A DNA stretch of 64,000 nt. Source: Duganella sp. Leaf126. GTDB lineage: Bacteria > Pseudomonadota > Gammaproteobacteria > Burkholderiales > Burkholderiaceae_D. This document shows positions 39,688 through 49,130 of this stretch, in pieces. The translations under genes were made by a program, and so were the position numbers. The notes beneath the pieces were generated by a model that did not search any database, was not told where the DNA came from, and was given only the letters and a program-made list of their open reading frames with translations. Position 1 is the first letter of the stretch. Every line of letters starts with the position of its first letter. The DNA lies in the NCBI RefSeq assembly GCF_001423125.1, contig NZ_LMNW01000036.1:63827-127826 (forward strand), in the 5' to 3' direction.

Positions 39688-41022
39688 ATGTCGATTCAGA
39701 TTACCAAGCTCGATTCCACCCAAGCCGATTTTCAGACGTCCCTGCACACCTTGCTGGCATTTGAAGCAGGCACCGACGAGGCGATCGAGCGCGCCGTGGC
39801 CGGCATCCTGGCCGACGTCAAGGCGCGCGGCGACGCCGCCGTGCTCGATTACACCAACCGCTACGACCGCATTCCCGACGGCGGCGCCGCCAGCATGGCC
39901 GCTTTCGAGATCGGCCAGGCCGAACTGCAGGCGGCGCTGGCCGGCATCCCCGCCGCCCAGCGCGCAGCGCTCGAGGTGGCCGCGCAGCGCATCCGCGTGT
40001 TCCACGAACGGCAAAAGCAGGAACTGAACGGTTTTACCTATACCGAGCCTGACGGCACCATCCTCGGCCAGAAGGTCACGCCGCTCGACCGCGTCGGCAT
40101 CTACGTCCCCGGCGGCAAGGCCGCCTATCCGTCGTCGGTGCTGATGAACGCGATTCCGGCCCACGTCGCGGGCGTGCAGGAAATCATCATGGTGGTGCCG
40201 ACCCCGGACGGCGTGAAAAACCAGCTGGTGCTCGCTGCTGCCGCGATCGCCGGCGTCACGCGCGTGATCACGATCGGCGGCGCGCAAGCGGTGGCCGCGC
40301 TGGCCTACGGCACCGAGACCATCGCGCCGGTCGATAAAATCGTCGGTCCCGGCAACGCCTACGTGGCCGCTGCCAAGCGCCGCGTGTTCGGCATCGTCGG
40401 CATCGACATGATCGCCGGTCCGTCCGAAATCCTGGTCATCTGCGACGGCACCACCGACCCGGACTGGGTGGCGATGGACCTGTTCTCGCAGGCCGAGCAC
40501 GACGAACTGGCGCAGGCCATTCTGCTGTGCCCGGACGCGGACTACATCGCCCGGGTGGAGGCGAGCATCGCCCGGCTGCTGCCGACCATGCCGCGCCAGG
40601 ATACGATCCGCACGTCGCTGACCGACCGCGGCGCGCTGGTCAAGGTGCGCGACATGGACGAAGCGTGCGCGATCGCCAACAGCATCGCTGCCGAGCACCT
40701 GGAAATCTCGGCCGAACACCCGCAGCAGTGGGCCGACAAGATCCGCCACGCGGGCGCCATGTTCCTCGGCCGCTTCTCGTCGGAGTCGCTGGGCGACTAT
40801 TGCTGCGGCCCGAACCACGTGCTGCCGACTTCGCGCACGGCGCGCTTCTCGTCGCCGCTGGGCGTCTACGATTTCCAGAAGCGCTCGTCGATCATCCACG
40901 TCAGCGAAGCGGGCGCCCAGACCCTGGGCAAGATCGCGGCCGCACTGGCGTATGGCGAAGGCCTGCAGGCCCACGCACGCAGCGCCGAGCTGCGCCTGCA
41001 GGCCGGGACCGACACGCAATGA
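39688..41022 (+). CDS. hisD: Histidinol dehydrogenase
   Basis: This 444-residue zinc enzyme performs the last two steps of histidine synthesis (histidinol to histidine). Conserved are VGIYVPGGKAAYPSSVLMNAIPA, IGGAQAVAALAYGTETI, DMIAGPSEILVI and the Zn/catalytic region with AEHDE and GPNHVLPT. The start at 39688 is the family N-terminus. The stop overlaps the methyltransferase start (ATGA). Confidence 0.97.
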   Translation: MSIQITKLDSTQADFQTSLHTLLAFEAGTDEAIERAVAGILADVKARGDAAVLDYTNRYDRIPDGGAASMAAFEIGQAELQAALAGIPAAQRAALEVAAQRIRVFHERQKQELNGFTYTEPDGTILGQKVTPLDRVGIYVPGGKAAYPSSVLMNAIPAHVAGVQEIIMVVPTPDGVKNQLVLAAAAIAGVTRVITIGGAQAVAALAYGTETIAPVDKIVGPGNAYVAAAKRRVFGIVGIDMIAGPSEILVICDGTTDPDWVAMDLFSQAEHDELAQAILLCPDADYIARVEASIARLLPTMPRQDTIRTSLTDRGALVKVRDMDEACAIANSIAAEHLEISAEHPQQWADKIRHAGAMFLGRFSSESLGDYCCGPNHVLPTSRTARFSSPLGVYDFQKRSSIIHVSEAGAQTLGKIAAALAYGEGLQAHARSAELRLQAGTDTQ

Positions 41023-42038
41023 CCGACAAGTGGCGCAACCAGGTCTTTTGCGAGGATGCGCTGGCCGGGCTGGCCCGCATCCCCGACGGTTCCATCGACC
41101 TGATCCTGACCGACCCGCCATACAACCTGGGCAAGGACTACGGCAACGCGTCCGACCAGCAGACGGTCGATGACTATCTGCGCTGGACCGAGCAGTGGAT
41201 CGACGCGGCGCTGCCCAAGCTCAAACCGAACGGCAGCCTGTACATCTTTCTGACGTGGCGCTTTTCGCCCGAGATCTTCGTGCTGCTGAAACAGCGCATG
41301 ACGATGATGAACGAGATCATCTGGGACCGCCGCGTGCCGTCGATGGGCGGCAGCGTGCGCAGCTTTTCGTCGGTGCACGACACCATCGGTTTTTTCGTGC
41401 GCCGCAAGGATTATTATTTCGACCTCGACGCCGTGCGGATTCCGTACGATGCCGAGACCAAGAAGGCGCGTTCGCGCTCGATCTTTATCGGCGCCAAGTG
41501 GCTCGAAGTCGGTTACAACCCCAAGGATCTGTGGAGCGTGTCGCGCCTGCACCGCGAGCACCCGGAACGCGCCGACCACCCGACCCAGAAGCCGCTCGAA
41601 ATCATCGAGCGCATGATCAAGGCCTCGTGCCCGCCCGACGGCGTGGTGCTCGACCTGTTCATGGGCAGCGGCACCACGGCAATTGCCGCCCGCCGCTGCG
41701 GGCGCAGCTTCGTCGGCTTCGAACTCAATCCCGACTACTGCGCCATCATCGATGCACGGCTGGCGGCGCTGGAGCTGCCGCCGGTGGCCAAGAAGAAGCC
41801 GGCGCCCGCAAAGCCGGCCGCAAAGGCTGCAGCGAAAGCCGCACCAAGGGCCGTCACCAAGGCAGCAACGAAGGCAGCAACGAAGGCAGCAACTGCGACA
41901 GTATCAAAGACCGCAGCCAAGGCATCACCAAAGACTGCAGCCGAGGCAGTCCCCAAGGCTGCACCGCAAGCCGCACCCAGAAAAATCGCCGTTGCCAAGC
42001 CCAGGGCAGCCGCCAAACGACCGTTAATCGTAGCCTGA
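41019..42038 (+). CDS. Beta-class DNA methyltransferase with histone-H1-like tail
   Basis: This 339-residue protein resembles adenine (or N4-cytosine) DNA methyltransferases. Motif IV DPPY is at residues 32-35, a target-recognition segment follows, HPTQKP is at about 187-192 and the SAM-binding motif I FMGSGTT at 214-220; this IV-before-I order is the beta class (CcrM/HinfI type). No restriction enzyme gene is adjacent, so it is an orphan. Residues 257-339 form a Lys/Ala/Pro-rich tail with AATK-type repeats, like histone H1 or AlgP tails, probably adding sequence-independent DNA binding. Its start overlaps hisD and hisC follows 16 bp later, so it is part of the his transcript. The recognition sequence is unknown. 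Confidence 0.9.
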   Translation: MTDKWRNQVFCEDALAGLARIPDGSIDLILTDPPYNLGKDYGNASDQQTVDDYLRWTEQWIDAALPKLKPNGSLYIFLTWRFSPEIFVLLKQRMTMMNEIIWDRRVPSMGGSVRSFSSVHDTIGFFVRRKDYYFDLDAVRIPYDAETKKARSRSIFIGAKWLEVGYNPKDLWSVSRLHREHPERADHPTQKPLEIIERMIKASCPPDGVVLDLFMGSGTTAIAARRCGRSFVGFELNPDYCAIIDARLAALELPPVAKKKPAPAKPAAKAAAKAAPRAVTKAATKAATKAATATVSKTAAKASPKTAAEAVPKAAPQAAPRKIAVAKPRAAAKRPLIVA

Positions 42039-42054
42039 ACAGGAGCCCTGCCAG

Positions 42055-43149
42055 ATGTCCGCCATCGACACCCTCATCGCCCTAGCCATCCGCCCGGACA
42101 TCGTCGCCATGCATGGCTACCATGTGGCCGACGCGAGCGGCTATACCAAGCTCGATGCGATGGAAAACCCGTACCAGCTGCCGGCGCCCCTGCTGCAGGA
42201 ACTCGGTGCGCGCCTGGCTGCCGCCACCCTGAACCGCTACCCGGTCGCGTCCTACGATACCCTGAAACAGAAGGTGTGCGCCACGCTCGGCGTGCCGGCC
42301 GGTTACGACGTCATGCTCGGCAATGGCTCGGACGAACTGATCTCGATCCTGTGCATGGCCTGCGCGCGCCAGGACCGGCGCGCCGTGGTGCTTTCGCCCA
42401 CGCCGTCGTTCGTGATGTATGCGCGCTCGGCGCAGTACGCGGGCATGGATTACGTCGGCGTGCCGCTCAAGGCCGACCTCACGCTCGACCTGCCGGCCAT
42501 GCTGGCGGCGATTGCCGAACACCGGCCGGCGCTGGTGTTCTTGTCGTACCCGAACAACCCGACCGGCAACCTGTTTGCCGACAGCGACATCGTCGCCATC
42601 ATCGAGGCGCTGGACGGCTTCGGCCTGGCCGTGGTCGACGAGGCCTACGAGCCGTTCGCCCAGCAGACCTTCATGGACCGCCTGCCGCAGTACGACAGCC
42701 TGGTCGTGATGCGCACGGTATCGAAGCTGGGCCTGGCCGGCATCCGCCTCGGCTACATGTCGGCGGCGCCCGCGCTGCTGGCGCAGCTCGACAAAGTGCG
42801 GCCTCCTTACAACATCAACGTGCTGACCCAGACAGCGGCCGAATTCGCGCTCGACCACGTCGGGGTACTGAACCAGCAGGCGGCCGCCTTGCGCGCCGCA
42901 CGCGCCGATCTGATGGCTGCATTGGCAAAATTTCCCGGTGTGCAGGTATTCCCGTCGGCGGCGAACTTTATCCTGGTCCGCGTGCCCGATGCCGAGGCCA
43001 TCAACGCCAAACTACTGTCTCACAAGGTATTAATAAAAAATGTGAGTAAAATGCATGCTGTGCTGACCAACTGTTTGCGCATCACGGTCAGCACCCCGGC
43101 AGAAAACGCCACCTTCCTCGATGCCTTCGCCGCATCGCTGGCAGCCTGA
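42055..43149 (+). CDS. hisC: Histidinol-phosphate aminotransferase
   Basis: This 364-residue PLP enzyme converts imidazole-acetol phosphate to histidinol phosphate. The N-terminus YTKLDAMENPYQLP, the LSYPNNPTGN motif, VVDEAYEPFA and the Schiff-base Lys in RTVSKLGLAGIRLGY are present. It continues the his operon after the methyltransferase gene. Confidence 0.96.
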   Translation: MSAIDTLIALAIRPDIVAMHGYHVADASGYTKLDAMENPYQLPAPLLQELGARLAAATLNRYPVASYDTLKQKVCATLGVPAGYDVMLGNGSDELISILCMACARQDRRAVVLSPTPSFVMYARSAQYAGMDYVGVPLKADLTLDLPAMLAAIAEHRPALVFLSYPNNPTGNLFADSDIVAIIEALDGFGLAVVDEAYEPFAQQTFMDRLPQYDSLVVMRTVSKLGLAGIRLGYMSAAPALLAQLDKVRPPYNINVLTQTAAEFALDHVGVLNQQAAALRAARADLMAALAKFPGVQVFPSAANFILVRVPDAEAINAKLLSHKVLIKNVSKMHAVLTNCLRITVSTPAENATFLDAFAASLAA

Positions 43150-43169
43150 GTAACCTCGCGAGCCCCCTC

Positions 43170-43760
43170 ATGAACCGCACCGCAGAAATCACCCGCAATA
43201 CCAACGAGACGCAAGTGCGCGTCTCGATCAACCTCGACGGCACCGGCAAGCAACAGCTCAACACGGGCGTGCCCTTCCTCGACCACATGCTCGACCAGAT
43301 CGCCCGCCATGGCCTGTTCGACCTCGAGGTTGAGGCGACCGGCGACACCCATATCGACAACCACCACACGGTGGAAGACGTCGGCATCACGCTGGGCATG
43401 GCGGTGGCCAAGGCGATTGGCGACCGCAAGGGCATCGTCCGTTACGGTCACTCGTACGTGCCGCTCGACGAGGCGCTGTCGCGCGTGGTGCTGGACTTCT
43501 CGGGCCGGCCGGGCATCGAGTACCACATCCCGTTTACGCGCGCCATGATCGGCAGCTTCGATGTCGATCTGACGCTGGAATTTTTCCGCGGCTTCGTCAA
43601 CCATGCGCTGGTCACGCTGCACATCGACAACCTGCGCGGTACCAATGCCCACCACCAGTGCGAAACCGTGTTCAAGGCCTTCGGCCGCGCGCTGCGCATG
43701 GCGTCCGAGCGCGACCCGCGCGCTGCCGGCGTTATCCCTTCGACCAAGGGCACTCTGTAA
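43170..43760 (+). CDS. hisB: Imidazoleglycerol-phosphate dehydratase
   Basis: This 196-residue single-function HisB (no phosphatase domain) has the manganese-binding motifs DNHHTVEDVGI and TNAHHQCETVFKA and FLDHMLDQIARHG. A separate histidinol-phosphatase is needed and is not in the window. Confidence 0.97.
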   Translation: MNRTAEITRNTNETQVRVSINLDGTGKQQLNTGVPFLDHMLDQIARHGLFDLEVEATGDTHIDNHHTVEDVGITLGMAVAKAIGDRKGIVRYGHSYVPLDEALSRVVLDFSGRPGIEYHIPFTRAMIGSFDVDLTLEFFRGFVNHALVTLHIDNLRGTNAHHQCETVFKAFGRALRMASERDPRAAGVIPSTKGTL

Positions 43761-43772
43761 GACTCCACTATC

Positions 43773-44411
43773 ATGAAAAAAATCGTAGTAGTTGATTACG
43801 GCATGGGTAATCTGCGCTCGGTCGCGCAGGCGCTGCGCGCCGTGGCGCCCGAGGCCGAGGTGCTGATCTCCGGCACGGTTGCCGACATCGACAGCGCCGA
43901 CCGCATCGTGCTGCCGGGCCAGGGCGCCATGCCCGACTGCATGCGCAGCCTGCGCGAGTCCGGCGTGCAGGACGCGCTGCTGGCCGCGGCGCGCAGCAAG
44001 CCGCTGATGGGCGTGTGCATCGGCGAGCAGATGCTGTTCGACGGCAGCGAGGAGGGCGACGCCGCCGGCCTGGGCCTGTTGCCCGGCAAGGTGGTGCGCT
44101 TCCAGCTCGACGGCCAGCTGCAGGACGACGGTTCGCGCTTCAAGGTGCCGCAAATGGGCTGGAACCAAGTGCGTCAAAACGCGTCTCACCCGATGTGGGA
44201 TGGCATTGCGGACAATAGCTATTTTTATTTTGTCCACAGCTACTACGCGCAGCCGGAACAGCACGCCCATACCGTCGGCCAAACCGTGTATGGCGCGCCG
44301 TTCAGCTGCGCGGTCGCCCGTGATAATATTTTTGCCACGCAGTTCCACCCGGAGAAGAGCGCCGCGGCCGGTCTGCAGCTGTACCGTAATTTCGTTCGCT
44401 GGAACCCCTAA
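43773..44411 (+). CDS. hisH: Imidazole glycerol phosphate synthase, glutaminase subunit
   Basis: This 212-residue class I glutamine amidotransferase has its nucleophile Cys in LMGVCIGEQMLF and the His-Glu pair in TQFHPEKSAAAG. It supplies ammonia to HisF. Confidence 0.97.
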   Translation: MKKIVVVDYGMGNLRSVAQALRAVAPEAEVLISGTVADIDSADRIVLPGQGAMPDCMRSLRESGVQDALLAAARSKPLMGVCIGEQMLFDGSEEGDAAGLGLLPGKVVRFQLDGQLQDDGSRFKVPQMGWNQVRQNASHPMWDGIADNSYFYFVHSYYAQPEQHAHTVGQTVYGAPFSCAVARDNIFATQFHPEKSAAAGLQLYRNFVRWNP

Positions 44412-44440
44412 TCCTAACTCCCCCAGACCCCATACCTATC

Positions 44441-45229
44441 ATGCTGCTCATTCCTGCCATCGACCTCAAAGACGGTCACTGCGTTCGCCTCAAGCAAGGC
44501 GATATGGAACTTGCCACCGTTTTCTCGGAAAACCCGGCCGACATGGCCCTGCACTGGCTGCAGCAGGGCGCGCGCCGCCTGCACCTGGTGGACCTGAACG
44601 GCGCTTTTGCCGGCAAGCCGAAGAACGAAGGCGCGGTCAAGGCCATCCTCAAGGTGGTGCAGGAGTTCGCGGAAGAGAACGACCTCGATGAAATCCCGGT
44701 GCAGCTGGGCGGCGGCATCCGCGACCTCGACACGATCGAGCGCTATCTCGACGCCGGCATCAGCTACGTCATCATCGGCACGGCTGCCGTCAAGGAGCCG
44801 GGCTTTCTGCACGACGCCTGCGGCGCCTTCCCGGGCCACATCATCGTCGGCCTCGACGCCAAGGATGGCAAGGTCGCCACCGATGGCTGGAGCAAGATGT
44901 CGGGCCACGAAGTGATCGACCTGGCCAAGAAGTTCGAAGCGTACGGCGTGGAAGCGATCATCTACACCGACATCGGCCGCGACGGCATGATGGGCGGCGT
45001 CAACATCGAGGCCACCGTCAAGCTGGCGCAAGCGGTCAAGATTCCGGTCATCGCCTCGGGCGGCCTGCACAATATCGGCGATGTCGAAGCGCTGTGCGCG
45101 GTGCAGGACGAAGGCATCGAAGGCGTGATCTGCGGCCGCTCGATTTACGAAGGCACGATCGACCTGGCCGCAGCGCAACTGCGCGCCGACGAACTGAGCG
45201 GCGACCTGCCCGACTACCCGGAAGACTGA
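44441..45229 (+). CDS. hisA: Phosphoribosylformimino-AICAR ribotide isomerase
   Basis: This 262-residue beta-alpha barrel enzyme begins MLLIPAIDLKDGHCVRLKQGD, with a conserved Asp in the first strand, QLGGGIRDL, and IYTDIGRDGMMGG with the second catalytic Asp. It lies one base before hisF. Confidence 0.97.
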   Translation: MLLIPAIDLKDGHCVRLKQGDMELATVFSENPADMALHWLQQGARRLHLVDLNGAFAGKPKNEGAVKAILKVVQEFAEENDLDEIPVQLGGGIRDLDTIERYLDAGISYVIIGTAAVKEPGFLHDACGAFPGHIIVGLDAKDGKVATDGWSKMSGHEVIDLAKKFEAYGVEAIIYTDIGRDGMMGGVNIEATVKLAQAVKIPVIASGGLHNIGDVEALCAVQDEGIEGVICGRSIYEGTIDLAAAQLRADELSGDLPDYPED

Positions 45230-45230
45230 C

Positions 45231-45992
<762 letters not shown>

Positions 45993-46011
45993 CGGTCACA
46001 GCGGAAACCAC

Positions 46012-46449
46012 ATGTCCACCCCACAGAACAGCCTTGCCAAGGCCAAATGGCTGAAAAAAATCCACTGGGACGAAAACGGCCTGGTGCCCGTCATCGCCCA
46101 GGAAGCGGGCAGCAACGACGTGCTGATGTTTGCCTGGATGAACCGCGACGCGCTGGCCAAGACGGTCGAGCTGGGCGAAGCCGTGTACTGGAGCCGCTCG
46201 CGCAAGAAGCTGTGGCACAAGGGCGAGGAATCGGGCCACACGCAAAAAGTGCTGGAAATCCGCCTCGACTGCGACGAAGACGTGGTGCTGCTCAAGATCG
46301 AGCAGGCCGGCGGCATCGCTTGTCATACCGGCCGTCACTCGTGCTTCTACCAGAAATTCGAGGGCGACGCCGAAGGCGGCGACTGGCACAACGCCGAGCC
46401 GGTCATCAAGGCGCCGGCCGACATCTACACCAAACCGAAAACGAGTTAA
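46012..46449 (+). CDS. hisI: Phosphoribosyl-AMP cyclohydrolase
   Basis: This 145-residue enzyme has MFAWMNRDALAKT, YWSRSRKKLWHKGEESGH and metal-binding cysteines in LDCDEDVVL and CHTGRHSCFY. It is the monofunctional form; HisE is encoded separately just downstream. Confidence 0.96.
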   Translation: MSTPQNSLAKAKWLKKIHWDENGLVPVIAQEAGSNDVLMFAWMNRDALAKTVELGEAVYWSRSRKKLWHKGEESGHTQKVLEIRLDCDEDVVLLKIEQAGGIACHTGRHSCFYQKFEGDAEGGDWHNAEPVIKAPADIYTKPKTS

Positions 46450-46453
46450 GCCG

Positions 46454-46801
46454 ATGAGCACTATCCTGGACCGCCTGGCCGCGCTGATGGAATCGCGCAA
46501 GCTGGCCAACGGCGGCGACCCCGCCACCTCTTACGTGTCCAAGCTGTACGCCAAGGGCGACGATGCCATTCTGAAAAAAATCGGCGAGGAAGCCACCGAG
46601 ACCGTGATGGCCGCCAAGGACGCGCGCGTGTCCGGCGAGCCCGACAAAGTGTTGTACGAAGTGGCCGACCTGTGGTTCCATACGCTGGTGCTGCTGGCGC
46701 AGTTCGACCTGACCCCGCAGCAGGTGCTCGACGAGCTGGCGCGCCGCGAAGGCGTGTCCGGCATCGCAGAAAAAAACGCACGCAAGGATGAGCACCACTA
46801 A
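46454..46801 (+). CDS. hisE: Phosphoribosyl-ATP pyrophosphohydrolase
   Basis: This 115-residue all-helical MazG-type enzyme hydrolyses PR-ATP to PR-AMP. The metal-binding residues are in KKIGEEATETVMAAKD and YEVADLWFHTLVLLA. It is the last gene of the his block and is followed by a REP-like repeat. Confidence 0.95.
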   Translation: MSTILDRLAALMESRKLANGGDPATSYVSKLYAKGDDAILKKIGEEATETVMAAKDARVSGEPDKVLYEVADLWFHTLVLLAQFDLTPQQVLDELARREGVSGIAEKNARKDEHH

Positions 46802-46810
46802 CCTGACATC

Positions 46811-46894
46811 CGTCATTCCCGCGCAGGCGGGAATCCAATTTCGCCGCGTCACGTTTGCTCGCGCAAATGCGATCCCGAATGCGCAGGGATGACG
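46811..46894. repeat. REP-like palindrome between hisE and hinT
   Basis: CGTC-ATTCCCGC-GCAG-GCGGGAAT-CCAATT (46811-46840) repeats the left half of the element at 38907 exactly for 27 bases. A degenerate partner, ATCCC...GGGATGACG, ends at 46894, giving the same inverted layout with a longer spacer. Confidence 0.8.
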
Positions 46895-46925
46895 ACTCGG
46901 CAGCCAACGATACTGTGGAGCCCCC

Positions 46926-47297
46926 ATGGAAAACTGCTTGTTTTGCAAGATAGCCGAAAAGAAAATTCCTTCGACCGCCGTCTATGAAGACGATGACCTG
47001 TACGCGTTCAAGGACATCAACCCGCACGCACCGGTGCATTTGCTGGTGATACCGAAACAGCATTTTTCCACGCTGTCCGACTGCACGCTGGAGGATGCGC
47101 CGCTGCTCGGTAAAATGCTGGCGCTGGCCCCCCGTCTTGCAGAAGAATTCGGTTGCGCGGTCCGCTATGATGAGCAGGGCCGGCCGGCGGCCGGCTTCAA
47201 GACGGTCATCAACAGCGGACCCGACGGCGGACAGGAGGTGTACCATCTGCACCTGCACGTGATCGGCGGCGCCCACCCGTGGCGCGGTGAACGTTAG
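46926..47297 (+). CDS. hinT: HIT-family nucleotide-binding hydrolase (HinT)
   Basis: This 123-residue protein starts with the CLFCKIAEKKIPS motif and has the HIT signature HLHLHVIGG near its end. HinT proteins hydrolyse adenosine phosphoramidates. Position between hisE and tatA is the usual one in Burkholderiales (recollection). Confidence 0.95.
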   Translation: MENCLFCKIAEKKIPSTAVYEDDDLYAFKDINPHAPVHLLVIPKQHFSTLSDCTLEDAPLLGKMLALAPRLAEEFGCAVRYDEQGRPAAGFKTVINSGPDGGQEVYHLHLHVIGGAHPWRGER

Positions 47298-47413
47298 GCT
47301 GGCTGCATGACAGACACATGACGGTCGGCGCTTGACGTATACTGTCGCTGGCAGTCTTGAATGAACGATGGATCAACGGATAACGGGCGCACTGCGCCGC
47401 CAAGGGGAATAAG

Positions 47414-47656
47414 ATGGGTTCGATGAGCTGGATACACTGGGCGATTGTGCTGGTGGTCGTGATTTTGATTTTCGGCACCAAAAAACTGGGCAATATGGGG
47501 TCCGACATTGGCAAGGCTGTCAAAGGCTTCAAGGATGGCGTCAAGGGCAGCGACGAGGACAAGCCGGTAACGCCACCTGCGCCACCTGCGCCACCGGTCA
47601 ATCCGGTCACCCCGAGCACCATCGACGTCGACGTCAAAGAGAAAAACAAGCTGTAA
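47414..47656 (+). CDS. tatA: Sec-independent translocase protein TatA
   Basis: This 80-residue protein has one N-terminal membrane helix (IHWAIVLVVVILIFGTKKL), the FG hinge, an amphipathic helix (DIGKAVKGFKDGVKG) and a Pro-rich tail. TatA oligomers form the pore for folded, twin-arginine-signal proteins. A strong AAGGGG ribosome-binding site precedes the ATG; a TATACT at 47338-47343 may be its -10 box. Confidence 0.96.
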   Translation: MGSMSWIHWAIVLVVVILIFGTKKLGNMGSDIGKAVKGFKDGVKGSDEDKPVTPPAPPAPPVNPVTPSTIDVDVKEKNKL

Positions 47657-47705
47657 GCCGCAGCGGCCTGCCATGCCGGGCCGCGCGAGCTGACGCTTCT
47701 GTCCT

Positions 47706-48215
47706 ATGATCGATCTCGGTCTTACCAAAATGGCGGTGATCGGCGTGGTTGCGCTGATCGTCATCGGCCCCGAAAAGCTGCCCAAGGTGGCACGCATGGC
47801 CGGGACGCTGTACGGCCGCGCCCAGCGCTACCTGCACGACGTCAAATCCGAAGTCACGCGCGAAATCGAGCTCGAAGAGCTGCGCAACCTGCAGAAGGAA
47901 GTGCAGGAAGCGGCGCACGACATCAAGAGCGAGGTCGAAAACTCGATTTCGAAAAACCTCGAGGATGTGCAGAATGCCTGGCACGACACACCGGCCATCG
48001 AGGACATCTCGTCGGCCCCCGTCGCGTTTTCCACCGTCAGCAGCGACGACCTGGCGCGCAAGGCGCGTGAATTCCGCCGCAAAAAGCTGGTCCGCAGTTC
48101 GGCCGTGCCGGCCTGGTACAAGCAACGCCACGGCGGCAAGCTGCACGTGACGTCGGGCGCGGCCCGCGTGGCGCGGTTCCGCCCTCGTGACAATACCCGG
48201 AACTCGTTTTACTGA
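47706..48215 (+). CDS. tatB: Sec-independent translocase protein TatB
   Basis: This 169-residue protein begins MIDLGLTKMAVIGVVALIVIGPEKLPKVARM, with a membrane helix and the conserved GPE hinge, followed by a long charged amphipathic region. It forms the substrate-receptor complex with TatC. The stop overlaps the tatC start by one base (TGATG). Confidence 0.95.
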   Translation: MIDLGLTKMAVIGVVALIVIGPEKLPKVARMAGTLYGRAQRYLHDVKSEVTREIELEELRNLQKEVQEAAHDIKSEVENSISKNLEDVQNAWHDTPAIEDISSAPVAFSTVSSDDLARKAREFRRKKLVRSSAVPAWYKQRHGGKLHVTSGAARVARFRPRDNTRNSFY

Positions 48216-48970
48216 TGACTACCCCAAACTCAGGCGAAGAGACCTTCATCTCCCATCTGGTCGAACTGCGTAACCGCCTGGTCAAGGCATCGATCGGCAT
48301 CGCGGTGGTGGTGCTGGCGCTGTTTTTCTGGCCAGGTCCGGCGCAGATCTACGACTTCATCGCCCAGCCGATGATCAATTCGCTGCCGCTGGGCTCGAAG
48401 ATGATCGCCACCGGCGTGACGTCGCCGTTCCTGGTGCCGATGAAGGTGACCTTCGTGCTCGGTATTATCATCGCGCTGCCGTGGGTGTTGTACCAGATGT
48501 GGGCGTTCGTTGCGCCCGGCCTGTACACGCATGAAAAGCGCCTGGTGGCGCCGCTGGTCATTTCGTCGTCGCTGCTGTTCATGGCCGGCGTGGCGTTCTG
48601 CTACTTCTTCGTGTTCGGCCGCGTGTTTCACTTCATCGCCCAGTTCTCGCCCACGTCGATCGCGGTCACGCCCGATATCGAAAACTACCTCGACTTCGTG
48701 ATGTCGATGTGCCTGGCCTTTGGCGCCACCTTCGAGGTGCCGGTGGTGGTGGTGATCCTGGTGCGCACCGGGCTGGTGTCGGTGGCCAAGCTCAAGGAAA
48801 TCCGTCCGTACGCGGTCGTGGGCGCCTTCGTGGTGGCCGCCATCGTCACGCCGCCGGACGCGATGTCGATGTTCTCGCTGGCCATTCCGATGTGGCTGCT
48901 GTTCGAACTGGGACTGATCGTTGCGCCGATGTTCGTGAAGATGTCCACCGCCCCCGAAGAAAAGGCCTGA
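48215..48970 (+). CDS. tatC: Sec-independent translocase protein TatC
   Basis: This 251-residue inner-membrane protein has about six transmembrane helices and the family residues ETFISHLVELRNRL, PWVLYQMWAFVAPGLYTHEKR and AFGATFEVP. It recognises twin-arginine signal peptides. It is coupled to tatB by overlap. Confidence 0.97.
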   Translation: MTTPNSGEETFISHLVELRNRLVKASIGIAVVVLALFFWPGPAQIYDFIAQPMINSLPLGSKMIATGVTSPFLVPMKVTFVLGIIIALPWVLYQMWAFVAPGLYTHEKRLVAPLVISSSLLFMAGVAFCYFFVFGRVFHFIAQFSPTSIAVTPDIENYLDFVMSMCLAFGATFEVPVVVVILVRTGLVSVAKLKEIRPYAVVGAFVVAAIVTPPDAMSMFSLAIPMWLLFELGLIVAPMFVKMSTAPEEKA

Positions 48971-49082
48971 TGACTGCTGAAACGCGCCCGTGGCGTCGTT
49001 GCGGCGTCTTGCCGTGCTAGCGCACTGTCTGCGACGCCGCGCCTCGCCACAAGCGCGTTGCAGCGTCTTGCCCTGCTGGCAA

Positions 49083-49115
49083 AAAAGCCCCGCAGTGGTG
49101 AACTGCGGGGCTTTT
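49083..49115. terminator. Bidirectional terminator between tatC and the DUF885 gene
   Basis: AAAAGCCCCGCAG (49083-49095) pairs perfectly with CTGCGGGGCTTTT (49103-49115) around a 7-nt loop. The A and T tracts on both sides serve the convergent tatC and DUF885 transcripts. Confidence 0.92.
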
Positions 49116-49130
49116 GCATTGTGCGGCTGA

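Noticed and set aside
47315..47343. Firm promoter call for tatABC
   Set aside because: A TATACT box exists, but no -35 element is seen at a suitable distance.
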